DNA of 64,000 nt from Ectocarpus siliculosus (GCA_000310025.1 FN649727.1:1498029-1562028); one strand, 5' to 3'. Counted from the stretch's first letter, positions 1 through 12,820 are shown. Made by a program: numbers and translations. Notes: a model not told the origin generated them from the letters alone.

Positions 1-4
1 GAAG

Positions 5-57
5 GCGACAACAACAAAAACAACAACAACAGCAGCAGCAACAGCAACAGCAACAAT
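5..57. repeat. AAC/AGC trinucleotide microsatellite
   Basis: The window opens in an imperfect run of CAA, CAG and AAC triplets. No surrounding reading frame supports a glutamine-rich coding exon, so this is treated as simple repeat. Confidence 0.8.
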
Positions 58-3000
58 ACACTACCACTCGTTAGCTGTACTCTACGAATTTCTGAGACGG
101 GACCAACGTCCGCTGGCAGTGCAACCACAATAATAGTCTTTGGTTCCCTTCATTATCCACTTGCTTCTCCGTCTTCCTGTTTTGTGGACGGCAGGGTCGT
201 ATACAATCGTCTACTGTACCTGCTTTTCTTATTTTGCCGACGGATTTGTTGATTGTTCCCTATCTCTCTGATGTACCCGAGATATGAATAAAACAATTCC
301 GCAAGCACTACTCGGAGTATTCCCCGATTTCATGGGAGTATTTTTTTCTACCGTCCGGTCTACATAAACACATGCAACGTAGAGCCAACTAACTGCTGCA
401 GAACCCGATTTCGAATTAATTGTGTCTGTGTGTACGGTAAGGAGTGCCTGTCAAACGAACAGTGCAAGGTTAGTTTATTTTTTCTCGCGAAGCACTTGAT
501 TGAAACGTCATTTCTGCCACTTTACGTCTGGCGCCAACCTTACTCTCGAATAGAGCTGTTCGGCGGTACAATATTGATTTCGCAAGCAAATCCGATACGC
601 GGCGGGGGGGGGGGCGCTTCCCAAGCACGTGTATATACAATACCTTTCCAGAACAATGGAACATTCAGGTGGACATTCTACCTCCTCTATGTATGTATCA
701 GGTAAACAATATCGCCGTTTCGTCGATGAGTACGAGTGGTAAAAGAAAGACTGACATTGATGTTTCGGGCTCTACAGTAGCTTTACCCACTTACTGTAGA
801 TATTTGTAAAAAAACACTGTAATAAATATATATGTGAAAAAGTTGGTGAATCTCACCATCGGCAAGAAAAATATTTACTTTGGAAAACAGTTTGAAAAAA
901 GTAAAATAAAACAATCATCTGTTCACCCCACTGATGCACCACGCACTCTCTGGGTAGTGGAGTTGATAATGTCGTTGATAAAAGGGCATAATTATGTAGT
1001 CTACACGTTAAGAAGGGCAAACAAACAACTTGAGTAACGTACGTTGATCGTCACGATCGACCCTCGCTGATCTTGTTTCTTGGGCGGCGGTAGATCTTCA
1101 CCATCTCCTAGTGTCGTCGAAATCTTGACTGGACTCGTGGAGCAGCGACGTACGTACATTCCACGGGCAGCGACGACGTACTTGATGCCTACGTCTTGGT
1201 TTGTTCGGATATCGGAGAGTGGTCGCGGAAGCGGGGGTGGTCGGCTGTGGAAGGGTAGAGTCGAAGCCTCGAAACACCTGGATATGTTCGCGTCGCGTAG
1301 CAAATAGGAAAACCAGACGAGGGGAAGATGAGAAGAACATTCACATACTGTAACAGGTAAAATCTGTTCTCTCGTATCCATGGATAAAAAATGAAGAAAT
1401 TGGTTGTGGCGAGAACAACAAAAACTAAATAAATTCTGCAAGTCCTGCACCTTTTGTAAACGAGCACCAGACATTCATTCGTAGGCTACATGACAGCCGG
1501 CTACGCCAACGTGACGCATTACTTACTACGCGCACTTGGTGTGTTTGTACACTATAGCAGAGGAGGCAGAGAGCAGTCTACACCGCAGTTCCATCAAGAG
1601 ACGGGTGGGTGTGAGGGTAAAATATTCTCCAAGAGGTGGTACGAAGAATATTGAATATATTCGGCTCGAAATTTGGCGCGCAAACAGTCAAGGCAGAGAG
1701 AGACTCTCGGCGTGCTGTGTGTGTGCACGGCGGCAATGCAACAGCTCTCTCTGTTGATTAACACACGGCATGACCATATGAAGGCCGGCACGAAGCGGGG
1801 ACAGACTGTGTGGAACGGTGTCGCCGCTACTTTGCGTACGTCGTATGCTACGTTGGTGATTGCGTTGCCGGGTACCTTTTGCTTCACTGCAATAAAGAAG
1901 CAAGTGATTATTATGCTGCCGAAACAAATGCGGGGTACAAAAGGTCCATGTGTATGTGTGTGGGAAAAATGTCAAGCAACACCTGACCTGTAGAGGACGA
2001 GACAGGACGAGGCGAGTGGTTAGGGGAGCATCACGACTGCGTGGCAATGGTGATCGGTGCGTCAAGTTGATTGAGTGGAAGGGCATTGCCTGGTGATAGG
2101 GGCAGTCTCTGAAGAAAAGACGTGAGCGGGTGACCGCGCGCGCGAAGAGGGAGGACCGGTCTGCATGCCATCCTGTGTTGGCCCGAGCTTCATCTTGGAG
2201 AAGTCACGGCAGCATCCTACCACGCGTGAACGCTCGCGGAGCAATTGCGCGCCTCACTCATGCTGTGTGCATACAGTCCTTCCACTCTTTCTGATTGGGA
2301 ACGTCTCTAAGATGGTCGCCCTGAGCTACGCTAGCGTGGATATGTCTGGCCAACTTTTTGGCGCGAAACATTTTGGCGCGAAATGTGTCTACATCATGTC
2401 TCCATGTGTCTTGCATCGGAGATCAATGCGCCCGGTCTCTGACACACTCACCATCATCTTCTCGTACTGCGCCACGCAGTGCTGTGGTTGGCCAGGGCGG
2501 TCGTACGTGCACATGTCGTTGATGTCCGGTGAGGTTGCTGAGATGGGGGAGGAGGCTAAAGCTGACGCGTGCTTGATCCTGGATTCTGATGCCGCGAGAG
2601 AGGGAAACTGCAGGCAGCGGTGTGTTGAGAGAGGAAGCAGGTGGATGCAGGGCGGGGCCATGGGTGGGTGGGCTGGGTACACACAAGTTGTGTGATGAAG
2701 TGCAGGGACGATGGCGATGGTGTGTGCTGATGGAGAGGAGGAGAGAGTGAGAGTGAGAGTGAGAGTAAGGGGGAGGGGGAGGAGAGTGTGCGCGCGGGCT
2801 GGACTGAAAAGTAAAAAGTAAAAAGCCGTTTGGCTTTTTTTTGGGCGGGAAAATTGATGTGACCGCGTCCAACTTGTCAGCGGAGGGGGAATCCTTGAGA
2901 CGTTCTTCGGAGATGCGGTGTAGATCCGAGTTGTCAGTGGGATAAATCTCAACCTCAAGGCTGCTCTCGCCTGTACGTGTAAACATGAGCGGGGGAGAGC

Positions 3001-6000
3001 AAGGATGTGACTCCAAACTTTCGAGTGCTTGCATATGCGCATCCATTTCACTCACCGGTCCACACCACCGTTGCGTGGGTAGGGGGTGTATGCATAGTGC
3101 GAGCTCGAAATCGCTTTACCTGTTGTCTCTCGGTCTGCACATTGCTACTGGTGTATTCATTATTTTCTCCAACACGTGGATGGGCAGTACACATTACTGC
3201 CGGCGAAGGAGGGACCGGCCGTGGCGTGCTTGTTAGGTGTAGCGGACTGCTGTACATATCATGATGCACGACCAAGCAGCTTGTTTGGGTGTGAACAGCA
3301 GACCAAGCGGTGTCTACCTCTTGTAGAAGCAAATAAATCACCGAGAAGAGCGAAAGAGAGAGGCGTCATTTTGACAACAGGAGATTCTGAGCCGCGCCTC
3401 GCCACACGACCTGAGTGAGTCGGAAGTCGGGCGTCCCTTTGTTCCCCCATGTATATTGTCTTTCTTGGGGCGGACGCTGTCGTAAGAGACATGCAATGGT
3501 GATAATCCTGGTTGCCGGCAGACAGAAACAACGGGCAAGCCTTCGATCACGGACAACGCTCGAAAAGCATCCAGGGTTGCTCACTTGCACATGGGCTACA
3601 GCAGTCAGCTTTCATTGTTTCGATCTCCCGCTCATGTTCAAGCCACACCTCGAAGAAACGAGCATATTGACGTGAGATAGGACGTATCACATTTTCCGAG
3701 CCTCCATGATGGGGATACACAAAAACAAAGCACACGAGAAGAACACAAGATATTGGGTATGTCCAGGATCCAGCGCTGCACACAATTTTTGCACATGATA
3801 CAACTGGTCCGAGCTGCATAAAGGTGGAGTTCTACCCCCAAGAAACAAACGCTCACGCTGCGCAGCGACTGCTCGTGAAGATAAGGCATCTACCAAAAAA
3901 CAACACGGCCGGCACTAAAACCAAGCGTGGTAAGCTTCAAATGAGCTAAAAAAATCCTGTCCGGTGGTATTCTACCGCGGTCATGTTACACAGCAGTCAT
4001 AGCCCAAGCGGTGTACGTATCACTGTGCGCCATCAACCAAAAGCAGTTCCATCCTGCCTCCCCCCCAACCCCAGGCCTGCATTCCTCCTCCCTGCTATCG
4101 GCGCCCTCCTCAGCACGCCCTCTTCCGGTGCCGTCCTTCTATAACACTACAGCAGTAGCGATCTTCCGCAACAGTGGATCACGTGCGATACATCTCGGTG
4201 CCGCACGGAGGGTGTGGTCCAGTCTAGACTTGGTCCAATCTTCTACCCGGCTTCCTTTCTCGCCCTGCTGTGCTTCACCTACAGTACGTTCACTGACACA
4301 AGAACGACGAGCAAGCGCCGGAGGAACCGGGGGCGGGGAAGAGAGGAAGAGGATAAATGCCGCGCAACATTTTTTGCCTGTGGTTGAGTGCAACTCAGCA
4401 GTACAGTAGTCTAGTTGCAGAGGGAGAGCCTGGTGCACAGGACCAACAGATTACGAAAGAGAGGCACCTGATGCTCTCTTGACCGGAGGATCTATTCCTT
4501 GGAGGATGAGAGTCCTATAGACGTCTTCCTTGTACAGCGAGGGGGGCAGTCTTCGAGAAATGCATGCCGGGATGTCTTCTGAGACCATCGTCTTGTGCCC
4601 TTGTGTATGATAGGCAGATGTGTCCTGTTGTGGTGCTTGGAGGAAAACGCCCCTCCCTCCGTTTTCGAAGTTGTTGCAATGTTGCAATGTTGAAATGGAA
4701 ACTACTGCTGTAGAAATAGAGTAATGGAGGCTACAGCTTTCCCCCGACGGATGGAAAGCCACAATATTGCCATACCAACATGGCGTCAACGATTCCACTC
4801 TGATAGTTCATCCGCCTACTGTAGACATATCGTCCGCCTACTGCTGTCGTTAGTTTCGTGAGGGAGAACGGAGTCCTGCTGTCGAAGTGTTGCAAGAGCA
4901 AAAACACGGCGAAACATGAGCTCTCGCCTGTAGCCTGGCGACACCAGCGAGCGCAACGGTGCTACAAACGCCGCAACCCTGCTGTACGGTTGGCCACATC
5001 CAACGAGCACACCCGAAGGTAAAGACGATGTTGAGTCTCTCTTTCCCTACCCATGATGCTCCATGCTGGAACTGACACCTCTGAATACGCTTACGCATAT
5101 TTATACCCCTTTCAACCGCGGTCGGCTGCCGCCCCACCCCGCGACCCGCGGAAAAAATCTTTTTCCATCCTCAACGTTGGCTTCGCCGCAAGGTAGAGAC
5201 CGGATCAACAGTCCCCCGTGCAACCTACACTTCACCAGGTTATCTCGGCAGCTCACCATGTTCGCTGTTGAGGCACTTCTTCCTGCTGGAGCGCTCCAAG
5301 CTCCTACTATCCGCTGTCGTGCTCGGTCATCGTGCTCGGTCCTGATTCAAAAATCTGCAAAATCGGTGCGGACATCACGTGGACGCACGGGCGAGAATGG
5401 AGGCACACGGCAGGGGAATAGGGTGCGCGAGCTGGTCGTCAGCATACGTGAGCAAGGTGGTTGCGCGGATTCTGTGTGACAAGCATATTGCAGTCAGTCT
5501 GTATGGACTATCTCCTCTCTGCTGGACCCAAGCCTCTCTCTAGCGATCCTGCAATCCTGTGCGGTGCTCACTGGCACTCTTCGCTGGCTTTCGTGATTTT
5601 GGGTCGCATGTGTTGATCGATTCCAACAATCTACTCACGTTGCTGCTGCTGGCGCCTTCATCTGTAGACACCAAGCCCCCCAGCCCATACCACGAAGACC
5701 CAGGTAGTTGGTAAGGGTGTTAGCATGATAGGCTGTTGTGGAGAGCAGGATGGCGACCTCTTCGAAGTCTTGATTTGAAGGAGTGCAGAAGGAGGCTGCT
5801 GCCTTTCAAAAACGGAGATCGCCGTGATCTCCGAAATTTCGATCAGGGAGTTCCAGGATGTGGCTCACGGAAGGGGCCTAGGATTTTTCCATTCACGATT
5901 AGACTGTCAGCTCCCCGCTCCAGTCGTTCCCTCTCTCTCTCTCTCGTGTGGAGAGTGATGGGTGCCCAAGGCGCTACACGCGTCGTCATGTCTTGGTGTG

Positions 6001-7219
6001 TCTCGCTTAGGCGCCACCCTTACGCCAACCGATCGATGCTATCACGGTTGTCATCGACGCACGATTTCCTTCGGGGAATTTTCATTTTTCCCTATATTCT
6101 GGGTTACGTATTGTAGCCGGCCGAAGAGTGAACAGATGCTACGGTGGGGGGTATGCGTTCCAACACACTCGGTTTTTGCAAAACCCGAAGTACTTTCGGG
6201 TTGGCAGCACATGCACGTACATAATGACCGGCTGCCGCACACAAAAAAAGAAAAAAAACGTTTCCGGAGAGACAAAGCGGGAGCGGAGGTGGCAGCTGGT
6301 GAAAATAAATACATTAATGTATCGTCAACGAACGGACCCTTCTCTGAGTGGTTTCAACAATTTGGAGAGCACAGGGTTAAAGCTCCTTGCCAGCTTGGGT
6401 TGTGGTGGCCGTTACTTTCCAGCAAGGCCTACGAGGGAGGGGGGCGCAGCTGCCGAGATGGCACCGTCTACCGGCACCCCATGCTTACTGCACACAAGGA
6501 GGAGAACACGAGATTTGGATGGGGTTTTTGTCAAGTCCGGTACGTCTTCTTGAAATCCCTGTTGTCAAGACAAGTTAACAGGTGCAGGTACACAACACCA
6601 ACAAAACTGAAGCTAGTACACCCCCCCACGTACCGTGACAAAGATATCAACTACAACGTGAAAAAACGAACAATAATACTTTAGAGTACTGTACTTCGAA
6701 GTACGAAGCAGGAAAAACCGGAGCACATTTGTACAATTGACGCATGCTTCAGGCTTTGCTTGTCTTCACTCCAGGTTGCAGGAAACCCGAAACATGGCAA
6801 AACTTCAACGCGGGAGTGCTAAAACAAACCTACGCTAGCCTAGCATCTGAACAAAAAACGTCCAGACGCCCTCTAATGTCAAAAATCCTTACGTCCATCC
6901 CGCCCTGTACAACAAAAAAAAAGCCAAACTGGCTGGGAAACAGCTTCCCAGATCTCGATCGATGCCTCCCACTTGAAGCAACAAGGGACGCGTTGACCCC
7001 CCTATCAGCCGAGGTACACCCCCCCCCGCTTTGTACACCAACAGAGCCGCGCACGTACATGCCTCCTGATCGTCCCATTCTACACGACAAGAACAGACAG
7101 GCAACCGTAGGGTCCTCTCCCGCCCGACACAACGTCTAACTCAACAAAAACACCAAAACAGACATGAAAAAGAGGCACCACGGTTCCAGGGCCCCTCTCC
7201 CGTCCTCCCCCGCTGCTGA
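58..7219. other. Region without a confident gene
   Basis: Apart from the possible exon pair at 2452-2970 no gene is supported here. Many 60-130 codon open frames exist on both strands, but they overlap each other and lack family motifs. Two stretches have a slightly coding look on the minus strand: about 1080-1230 (SDIRTNQDVGIKYVV) and about 4455-4600 (MVSEDIPACISRRLPPSLYK). Neither could be tied to splice sites in a consistent frame. Simple repeats include a GAGAGT array near 2738-2775. A TACTTCGAAGTA palindrome lies near 6696. Confidence 0.5.
2452..2970 (-). CDS. Possible two-exon fragment of an unrecognised gene
   Basis: On the minus strand, exon 2970-2864 follows a pyrimidine-rich tract and ACAG. 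It reads as an acidic, non-repetitive peptide including ESSLEVEIYPTDNSDLHR and SEERLKDSPSADKLDA. The second exon, 2607-2452, starts after CTGCAG, reads SPDINDMCTYDRPGQPQHC and EKMM, and ends at a strong GTGAGT donor. The first exon needs one base from an upstream exon and ends in phase 0, so the two join in frame. The donor of the first exon (GTCACA) is weak. I recognise no domain, and neither a start nor a stop codon was found. This could equally be one real exon plus chance. Confidence 0.3.
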
Positions 7220-10131
7220 TCAACGAAGTGAAGCGGTCCGCTCGAGCGCATGCCTCGACTTGTCCAAAGCGACGGCCGCCACCGCGCTCGCCGGCTCCTT
7301 CACAGCTTGCGCCGTAGCGTAGTGGACCATGAACGCCCCGATCGCGGCGCTGGCCAGAGGAAGAGCGATCTCAGGGGGCTCCGCCACACCCGCGCGCCCG
7401 CCGTTCGCGAGGGTGTTCACGACACCCGGAACCGAGGCCGGGGCCACGTCTGATACTGGCGCTGCCGGGGTCGACGTTGCAGAAGCCGCAGGATTCGCGG
7501 AGAAAGACTCGATCGCCGATGTCTCGCTCTCGGATGGCTGCTGTTGCTGCCGCTGGCCGTCTTTCGAGGCGAGGTCAGAGCCAGGCATGGAAGTGATTTC
7601 GGCGTCGAAGTCGAGGTCGAAGAAGCTCTCGTTCATGGCATCCTCGCCAGTGCTGCCAACGGCGCGAGACTTTTCACCATCCTCGCTGGACGCCACGTCG
7701 ATCAGCTCAAGGGGGCCCAGGGACCCACCACCGCCCATCGAACCGACGCTCATGTTGTCGAGGTCCCGCAAGAACGAAGAGTCGCGGCAGAGAGCCCCGC
7801 CGCCGATGATAAGCCCGTTACCGTCACCCGCGCCAGCGGTGGGATCACCGCCCGTCCCCATAGAAAACTGGTACACCGGTTCCTCCGACAGCTCAGGTTT
7901 GACCCGCACAGCAGCGGCGTCATTCTCCCCGCCCTCGTCACCGCCGCTCACGGCCGTCGGTCCTGCGGTCGCCTCCATCTTGACGCGAGGAGGTCCCGCC
8001 GCGACCCCGACAACGGCGCCGCTCTCGGACTCGTTCGCGCCTGCCGTCCCGTCCCACTCCCCGGCCAGGCGGCGCTTCTTTGCCCAGCCTGGGGTAGGCG
8101 GGACCTCGTGCTTGACGTCAACGCCCGCGCCGCCGGCCGAGCGCTCCTCCAGGAGGCGGTCCACCATGCGCGAGAGCGCGTCGATCCGACCGTCCATGTC
8201 GACGACCTGCAGCCGCAAGCTCCCCACCTCCGATCGCAGGTCATCCACCTCTTGCTTTTCCGGCGTGACGCCGTAGTGGGTGGCGCGGCGGATCTCCGAC
8301 AGGAGATTGGGCTTGTCGCGAAGGAACAAGTCGTGCTGTGGATTTACAGGACGGATTTAGGACAGGGGCGTGCCCGCGCAAGGCAAGGTCTTTAGGTTAT
8401 AGAGGAGAACGAGCTTTTTCTACCGTGAGTGTATGCGACCACAGCAGCAGTGCTTTACGGGGGGGCACTGGAGTCTGTGAGGGATGGTTCTCATGGGCCA
8501 TCTCGATCAAAACGCAGCAACAGATAGTTCCGACACAATGCACGTTACACACTTCTAAGACATGGCGTGATTCAAGAGACATGATCGTCACCGGGGCGAG
8601 GAATAAATGTTGGCCCTACTTCTGAAAAAAGATCCATTGTATAGGCTAAAATAGGCCCTAAATAAGCCCAGTATCCAGTCCATTTTCTTCCCACTCACTG
8701 CTGTAAATACTTCCAACACACCATGCCCTTCGACTGGTGTGGAATATCTCGAAGGGGTACTTACAGCAGTAGTCTCTCTTTGACTGAATGTTATTTTCTA
8801 AAACCACTCTTCGACGTTAAGTAAAAACAAGCAGCTTCAGCACATACGCGAACGCAAAACACGAATGGCAGACGGAAATCGGGGGGATGGGGGAAGACGC
8901 TTGGATGGCATATGCATATGCATACATCGATACGATAACGGAGAGACACCGCGAAGTTTCCACCCGATCCGCAGTATCTGTGCTGAAATCTTTCAGTAGA
9001 TGGTTGTTCATGAATGCGTGATTCTCACTCTCGTACTCATTGTCCAACCCGTCGCATTCTAACTCGTCTTGTTGCCACACACAATATACACCGCCCTCGT
9101 TTTCCGAGACTAGCATCTTATGTGTGGTGAGATGCTGCTCTATGAACTGCAGCTGTGGGGAACACACACACCATCCTATTTCTCTGCGCTCATGACTCAC
9201 GGACCTTGAATTCCCACCACTTGCTGTCCTGCCCCTCCACGGTAATGTTGGATTTGACCTTGCGGAAGCCGTAAAAGTTAAGCTGCCTGACGAAGGAGCT
9301 GAACTTGTTGTCTGCACAGACACATGCACACGACAGCAGAGCAGTTGGGTTGTTACTGCGTCAGTACGGTACTTCGGTTTCTTCCCGAATAAACGCCGCA
9401 CTACTCCTTTTTTGTACGCAACAGAAAAATATGAGAGCGACAGAAAAATAAGAGTGCGGCAGGTGGCACCTTCATGTGGGAATGTGGGGAATGCATTTAC
9501 AGAAGGGTACGAAACGAATCTTACTTCGGGCACAATCTGGCTCCAAAATAAACAAGCCTGCCGGACATTACGATAGCATTTGATATCACAGTGCAAGCGT
9601 GAGTGCATCGGCAATCAGACTAACTCGACAACTGACTATCTGCGCGTGCGCTGCAAAACCAGGTCAGCACGTAGCGGGGTGTGATCCGAAGACGGCTAGA
9701 TTCCGCGTTATTTCGCCGTGTGTCTTCAACGGGAAGCAGCGTGTGGCAAGTCGGGAAATTGCGGAGAAAGGCCCGCCCGCAGCTTGAAGGGGGGCAGCAG
9801 CAACAGGAGCAGCAGGCAACACGTAGCCAGTAGTACCAGAGACGTAACACTACGCGCACGCTTTCCTCGTGCACAAAAACCGCTGCCTGCTGTAGCAACG
9901 CGAATCGACACACAAGACTTGCTCACGTTTGAAGAACCGTGGGATGACCTCATTGGCGAACGTGTCTGGGTCTTTGATCACGAAGGTGTCGCCCGCAGCA
10001 GTCCAGGCCGCGTGCACGTCCTCGCAGGTGTTGATCATCTCGTACGTCTTGCGAAGGAAAATGGGCTCGTCCTTGACGTCCTTCCGTCGTCGGGGCTGCG
10101 CCCGCATGGTGTAAGATCCGTCAGCCGGCAT
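7220..10131 (-). CDS. HSF: Heat shock transcription factor (HSF), three exons
   Basis: Nuclear transcription factor that as a trimer binds inverted nGAAn repeats. Exons are 10131-9927, 9311-9205 and 8335-7220, giving 475 residues. Both joins keep frame and rebuild the HSF DNA-binding domain at about residues 22-122. Exon 1 carries PIFLRKTYEMI and FANEVIPRFF. The first join makes FFKHNKFSSFVRQLNFYGF, the family recognition helix. The second makes WWEFKHDLFLRDKPNLL. Residues about 127-169 form a heptad-like coiled coil (HR-A/B oligomerisation region). The remaining 300 residues are acidic, Gly/Ser/Ala rich and low complexity, as in activation domains, with short acidic-hydrophobic patches such as ESFFDLDFDAEI. 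The ATG at 10131 is chosen because the domain begins about 20 residues later. It is divergent from the next gene. Confidence 0.95.
8697..8770. repeat. Small inverted-repeat (MITE-like) element in HSF intron 2
   Basis: The ends are ACTGCTGTAAATACTTCC and, on the right, GGGTACTTACAGCAGT, which are near-perfect inverted complements. The interior pairs further (CACACCATGCCCTTCGA against TCGAAGG and TGGTGTG). The whole 74 bp could fold into one hairpin. The ACTGCTGTA end recurs across the window. Confidence 0.6.
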
Positions 10132-10691
10132 CGTGTCCCCCTTTTGTCCGTGTGCTCGTTTGCTCTTGTTGCTCTTCGTGCTGCTTGCTGTCCGTCTGCT
10201 GAGGAGAGCTTGACTTCTAGAAAATCCTGGCGTGATGAAACAAGGCCGGTGCTAAGCAAGGTGCTCTTCACGAAACACCTGTCTGGGTGTTGAAATCGCC
10301 GCAGGTCCTGCTGTATGTGGCAACGAATATCTGTCCGAGGTGTACTGACAAGAGCCTGGGAGCGTTGGACGTTGTCGTGTGGCGCTTTCTGTTTGGGTAA
10401 ACGGAGAATGGGGAACGGGCGCCTGCGCATCGCTGATTGGTTGAAGAAAATGCAGAAAAGCGCAGCGCGCGGCAGAGAACGCCTTCCACCTCCACCCGGG
10501 GGTGTCCTTCATCCTCCCCCTCCCGTCCGTTCCTCGTCATGCTCGGTCGTTCCCCGTGTCAGGGGTGTGTGCCGGTGTACTCGTGCACTGCTGTAGCACA
10601 TCCCTATTGATTGTAACCAATGCGGTAGGAGCAGTTGCTGAGCAGGAGAACGAAGCACTTTGGTAACGTATCGTTTTCAAGTAAGAACGAA
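10132..10691. promoter_or_regulatory. Divergent promoter region between HSF and the ANCHR-like gene
   Basis: The two start codons face away from each other with 560 bp between them, so both promoters must lie here or overlap the 5' exons. No TATA box is obvious. The most notable site is the heat-shock-element core described separately. Confidence 0.6.
10215..10222. promoter_or_regulatory. Heat shock element core TTCTAGAA
   Basis: This palindromic TTCnnGAA lies 84 bp upstream of the HSF ATG and is followed by a weaker third unit (ATCC). It is the classical HSF site, so the gene may be self-regulated. A single 6-base constraint can arise by chance, so this is suggestive only. Confidence 0.4.
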
Positions 10692-12820
10692 ATGCCCGAC
10701 ATAGACAAGGAATTGGCGGCGAGATTAGCCAGGCTTCAGGGATTGTCCACAAGCCGTAGTTCAGGAGGCCATAGCACCGGAGTCGGGCTTCAAGAACGCC
10801 TGGATGCTCTATCTGGGCACTGTCCAGAAGGTGCAGAGGAGGACTTCAACAACCGATTAGCTTCGCTTTCAGCAGCGAGAGACACGCCATCCTCCGCGGA
10901 GGATCTTAACACACGGCTCTCTAGGTTAGCGACCGGGAGCGATGCCGGGTCCAAGTCAGCTACGGCTGCCCCTAGGAAACGGCAGTACGATGTACCAGGG
11001 GTGGGTAGCGCTGATTATCTCTATGTCTCTTTTGGATGTCTGCCAAGCACCCTTCGCAGTAGTTGTGTTACACTATTTTTTTTAGCTATGTATGTAGCCG
11101 ATGTTTTGGAGCTATGAATGTAGCCGATGTACTGCTGTAGGACTCTTGCTGTGCATCTGTGGAGAGGGTGCGGAACCGCCGGTCTTCGCAACCCTGCAGA
11201 TTCTTCAGTGGCAAGCCTTAATGTCGAGGTTGAATCGCGAGATGTTTCCTGCTCGACCTGCCCATAACACCCCATTCTCAACCTCGCAAAACACGAAAAC
11301 AACACGTTCAGGACTTTTCCGACGAATGGGAAGACCTGGACGATTTGTTGGCAACCGCGCTTGAGGGAAGCAAAGGTTCGCCTTCAACTGGCGAGCCATC
11401 GCTACTGAGGGAGTCCGATGTTGACGGGAAGCTCAGCGAGCTCGATGTGCTGCTGAGAGCCGAAGCTTCTCGAGCAACACTCGGCGGCAGCGCCCCAGCC
11501 GAACGCGCCGCGGCAACGGTCGACCAAGCGGTGGAGGCGTTTCTTGGAGGAGGAGGAGCGGGTGGGGATGGGGCCGGGCGGGGAGACCAGGGCATGAGAG
11601 GCGGTTCACTCGACGTTGAGGAAGAACGTCTCCTGCAGATGGTGAGTTGAAGCAGGCAACGGCGGGCCGATGAGTCTGCGGCCCACATCTGAGAGTACCT
11701 TGCTGACTTATGTGCGTCATGCTTCTGCCTGTGTGCATCGTGGGAAAGCTGTGGGGCTATGCACACGTGTTATTTTGGTCAATAAGCGCCAAACACCTTT
11801 CTTTCAGCCCCTCCATTTTGTCAATAAGCGCTACACGCCTTTGTTTTGGCCCCGCCATGCCTCAAAAGTGGAGCTTTCAGCCTTGCCTCTTTTCTGAGTT
11901 GTGGGCAACCGAGTTCCCCGATCATGAAGTAGACCCCGCGTGCAAGTGGATTTGTTTTGGGACAGTTTCACGTTGTGGTTGCGGCCTGCTCGTTCGTTCC
12001 CGGTGTGATGACCAAGAGTTATCTTGGACGATGCCTAATATATTCGAATGTTCTACTCTTTCAAAGTTTTCAAGTGCTGCTTACGAGCTGCGTACAACCT
12101 TAAGTTTTTGTCGACCCCTCCTTGCGCGGGGGGATTACGTGGTCTGTCCCAGCTGTGCCACGTGTGCATGACACCTTTAGTCGGACAAGAGCTCCTGCCA
12201 CAAATCAATGGCAGAGAGATCTATCTACCTGTGGCACTACTGTCTCTCCACGCAACTGCTCTCCGACTGCTTGCATGTAGGTGTCCGACCAAGTACGGCT
12301 CGAGGGTGGCGGCCTAATCAACGAAGCATCCGCGCCAGTGCAGGAGAAACCGGGAGAGATGTGGCTCCCAGTCGCCCCCACAGGCCGACCAGAAATTTCT
12401 TCTCCCGCCGCCGGCGCAAACCTCGGCACCGGAGCAGCAGACGCAAGACTCATCGCGCAGCAGGCGATGGATGAGGCACGTCTAGGCCTTACCAGCACCG
12501 GCGACGGGTTCAAATCGGCGTCCGAGACTGGAAAAAACGCGTCACATCGAGATAGGCGGCAGGCGGCTGCGTGTCCGAAGGATGAAGCGTTGTCCTCCTC
12601 GTGGTGCTGCATCTGCAGTGAGGACGCGAGCTTGCGGTGCAGGCCCTGCGAACGGGAGAACGGTCAGGACGAACCGGAACTCTTTTGCGCGCGGTGCTTC
12701 AAGGAAACCCACAGAGGGGACTCCGAAATGGAGGTGCACCAACCGCAGGCGTTGTCGAGGGCAAGGCAACAGGAGGAGGATGGGAGAAAAGGCCGTCGAA
12801 CCTGGCGGCGACGGAAGTAA
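10692..12820 (+). CDS. ZFYVE19: ANCHR/ZFYVE19-like protein: MIM1-type repeats plus C-terminal zinc finger
   Basis: Exons 10692-11000, 11312-11641 and 12281-12820 join in phase 0 to give 392 residues. The C-terminus (about 321-369) has [15 protein letters not shown], then [12 protein letters not shown] and a final His pair. This closely matches the B-box-like zinc finger that ends human ANCHR (CCICNEDATLRC, LFCARCFREGH). The N-terminus has four spaced RLxxL motifs: RLARL at 11, RLDAL at 36, RLASL at 55 and RLSRL at 75. They resemble the MIM1 repeats by which ANCHR binds ESCRT-III/VPS4 in the NoCut abscission checkpoint. The FYVE finger that opens the animal protein is not seen, and the HSF gene leaves little room for it upstream. 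Function at abscission is inferred by homology. The last codons lie inside a tandem repeat. Confidence 0.8.

Noticed and set aside
2389-3055. Two overlapping minus-strand frames of 210-220 codons
   Set aside because: Most of the length is translation of CT/GT-rich repeat. Only the short splice-bounded parts at 2970-2864 and 2607-2452 were kept, at low confidence.
7329-8276. Long plus-strand open frames (315 and 283 codons) at 7329-8395
   Set aside because: They are antisense shadows of the GC-rich third HSF exon, which has firm family support on the minus strand.
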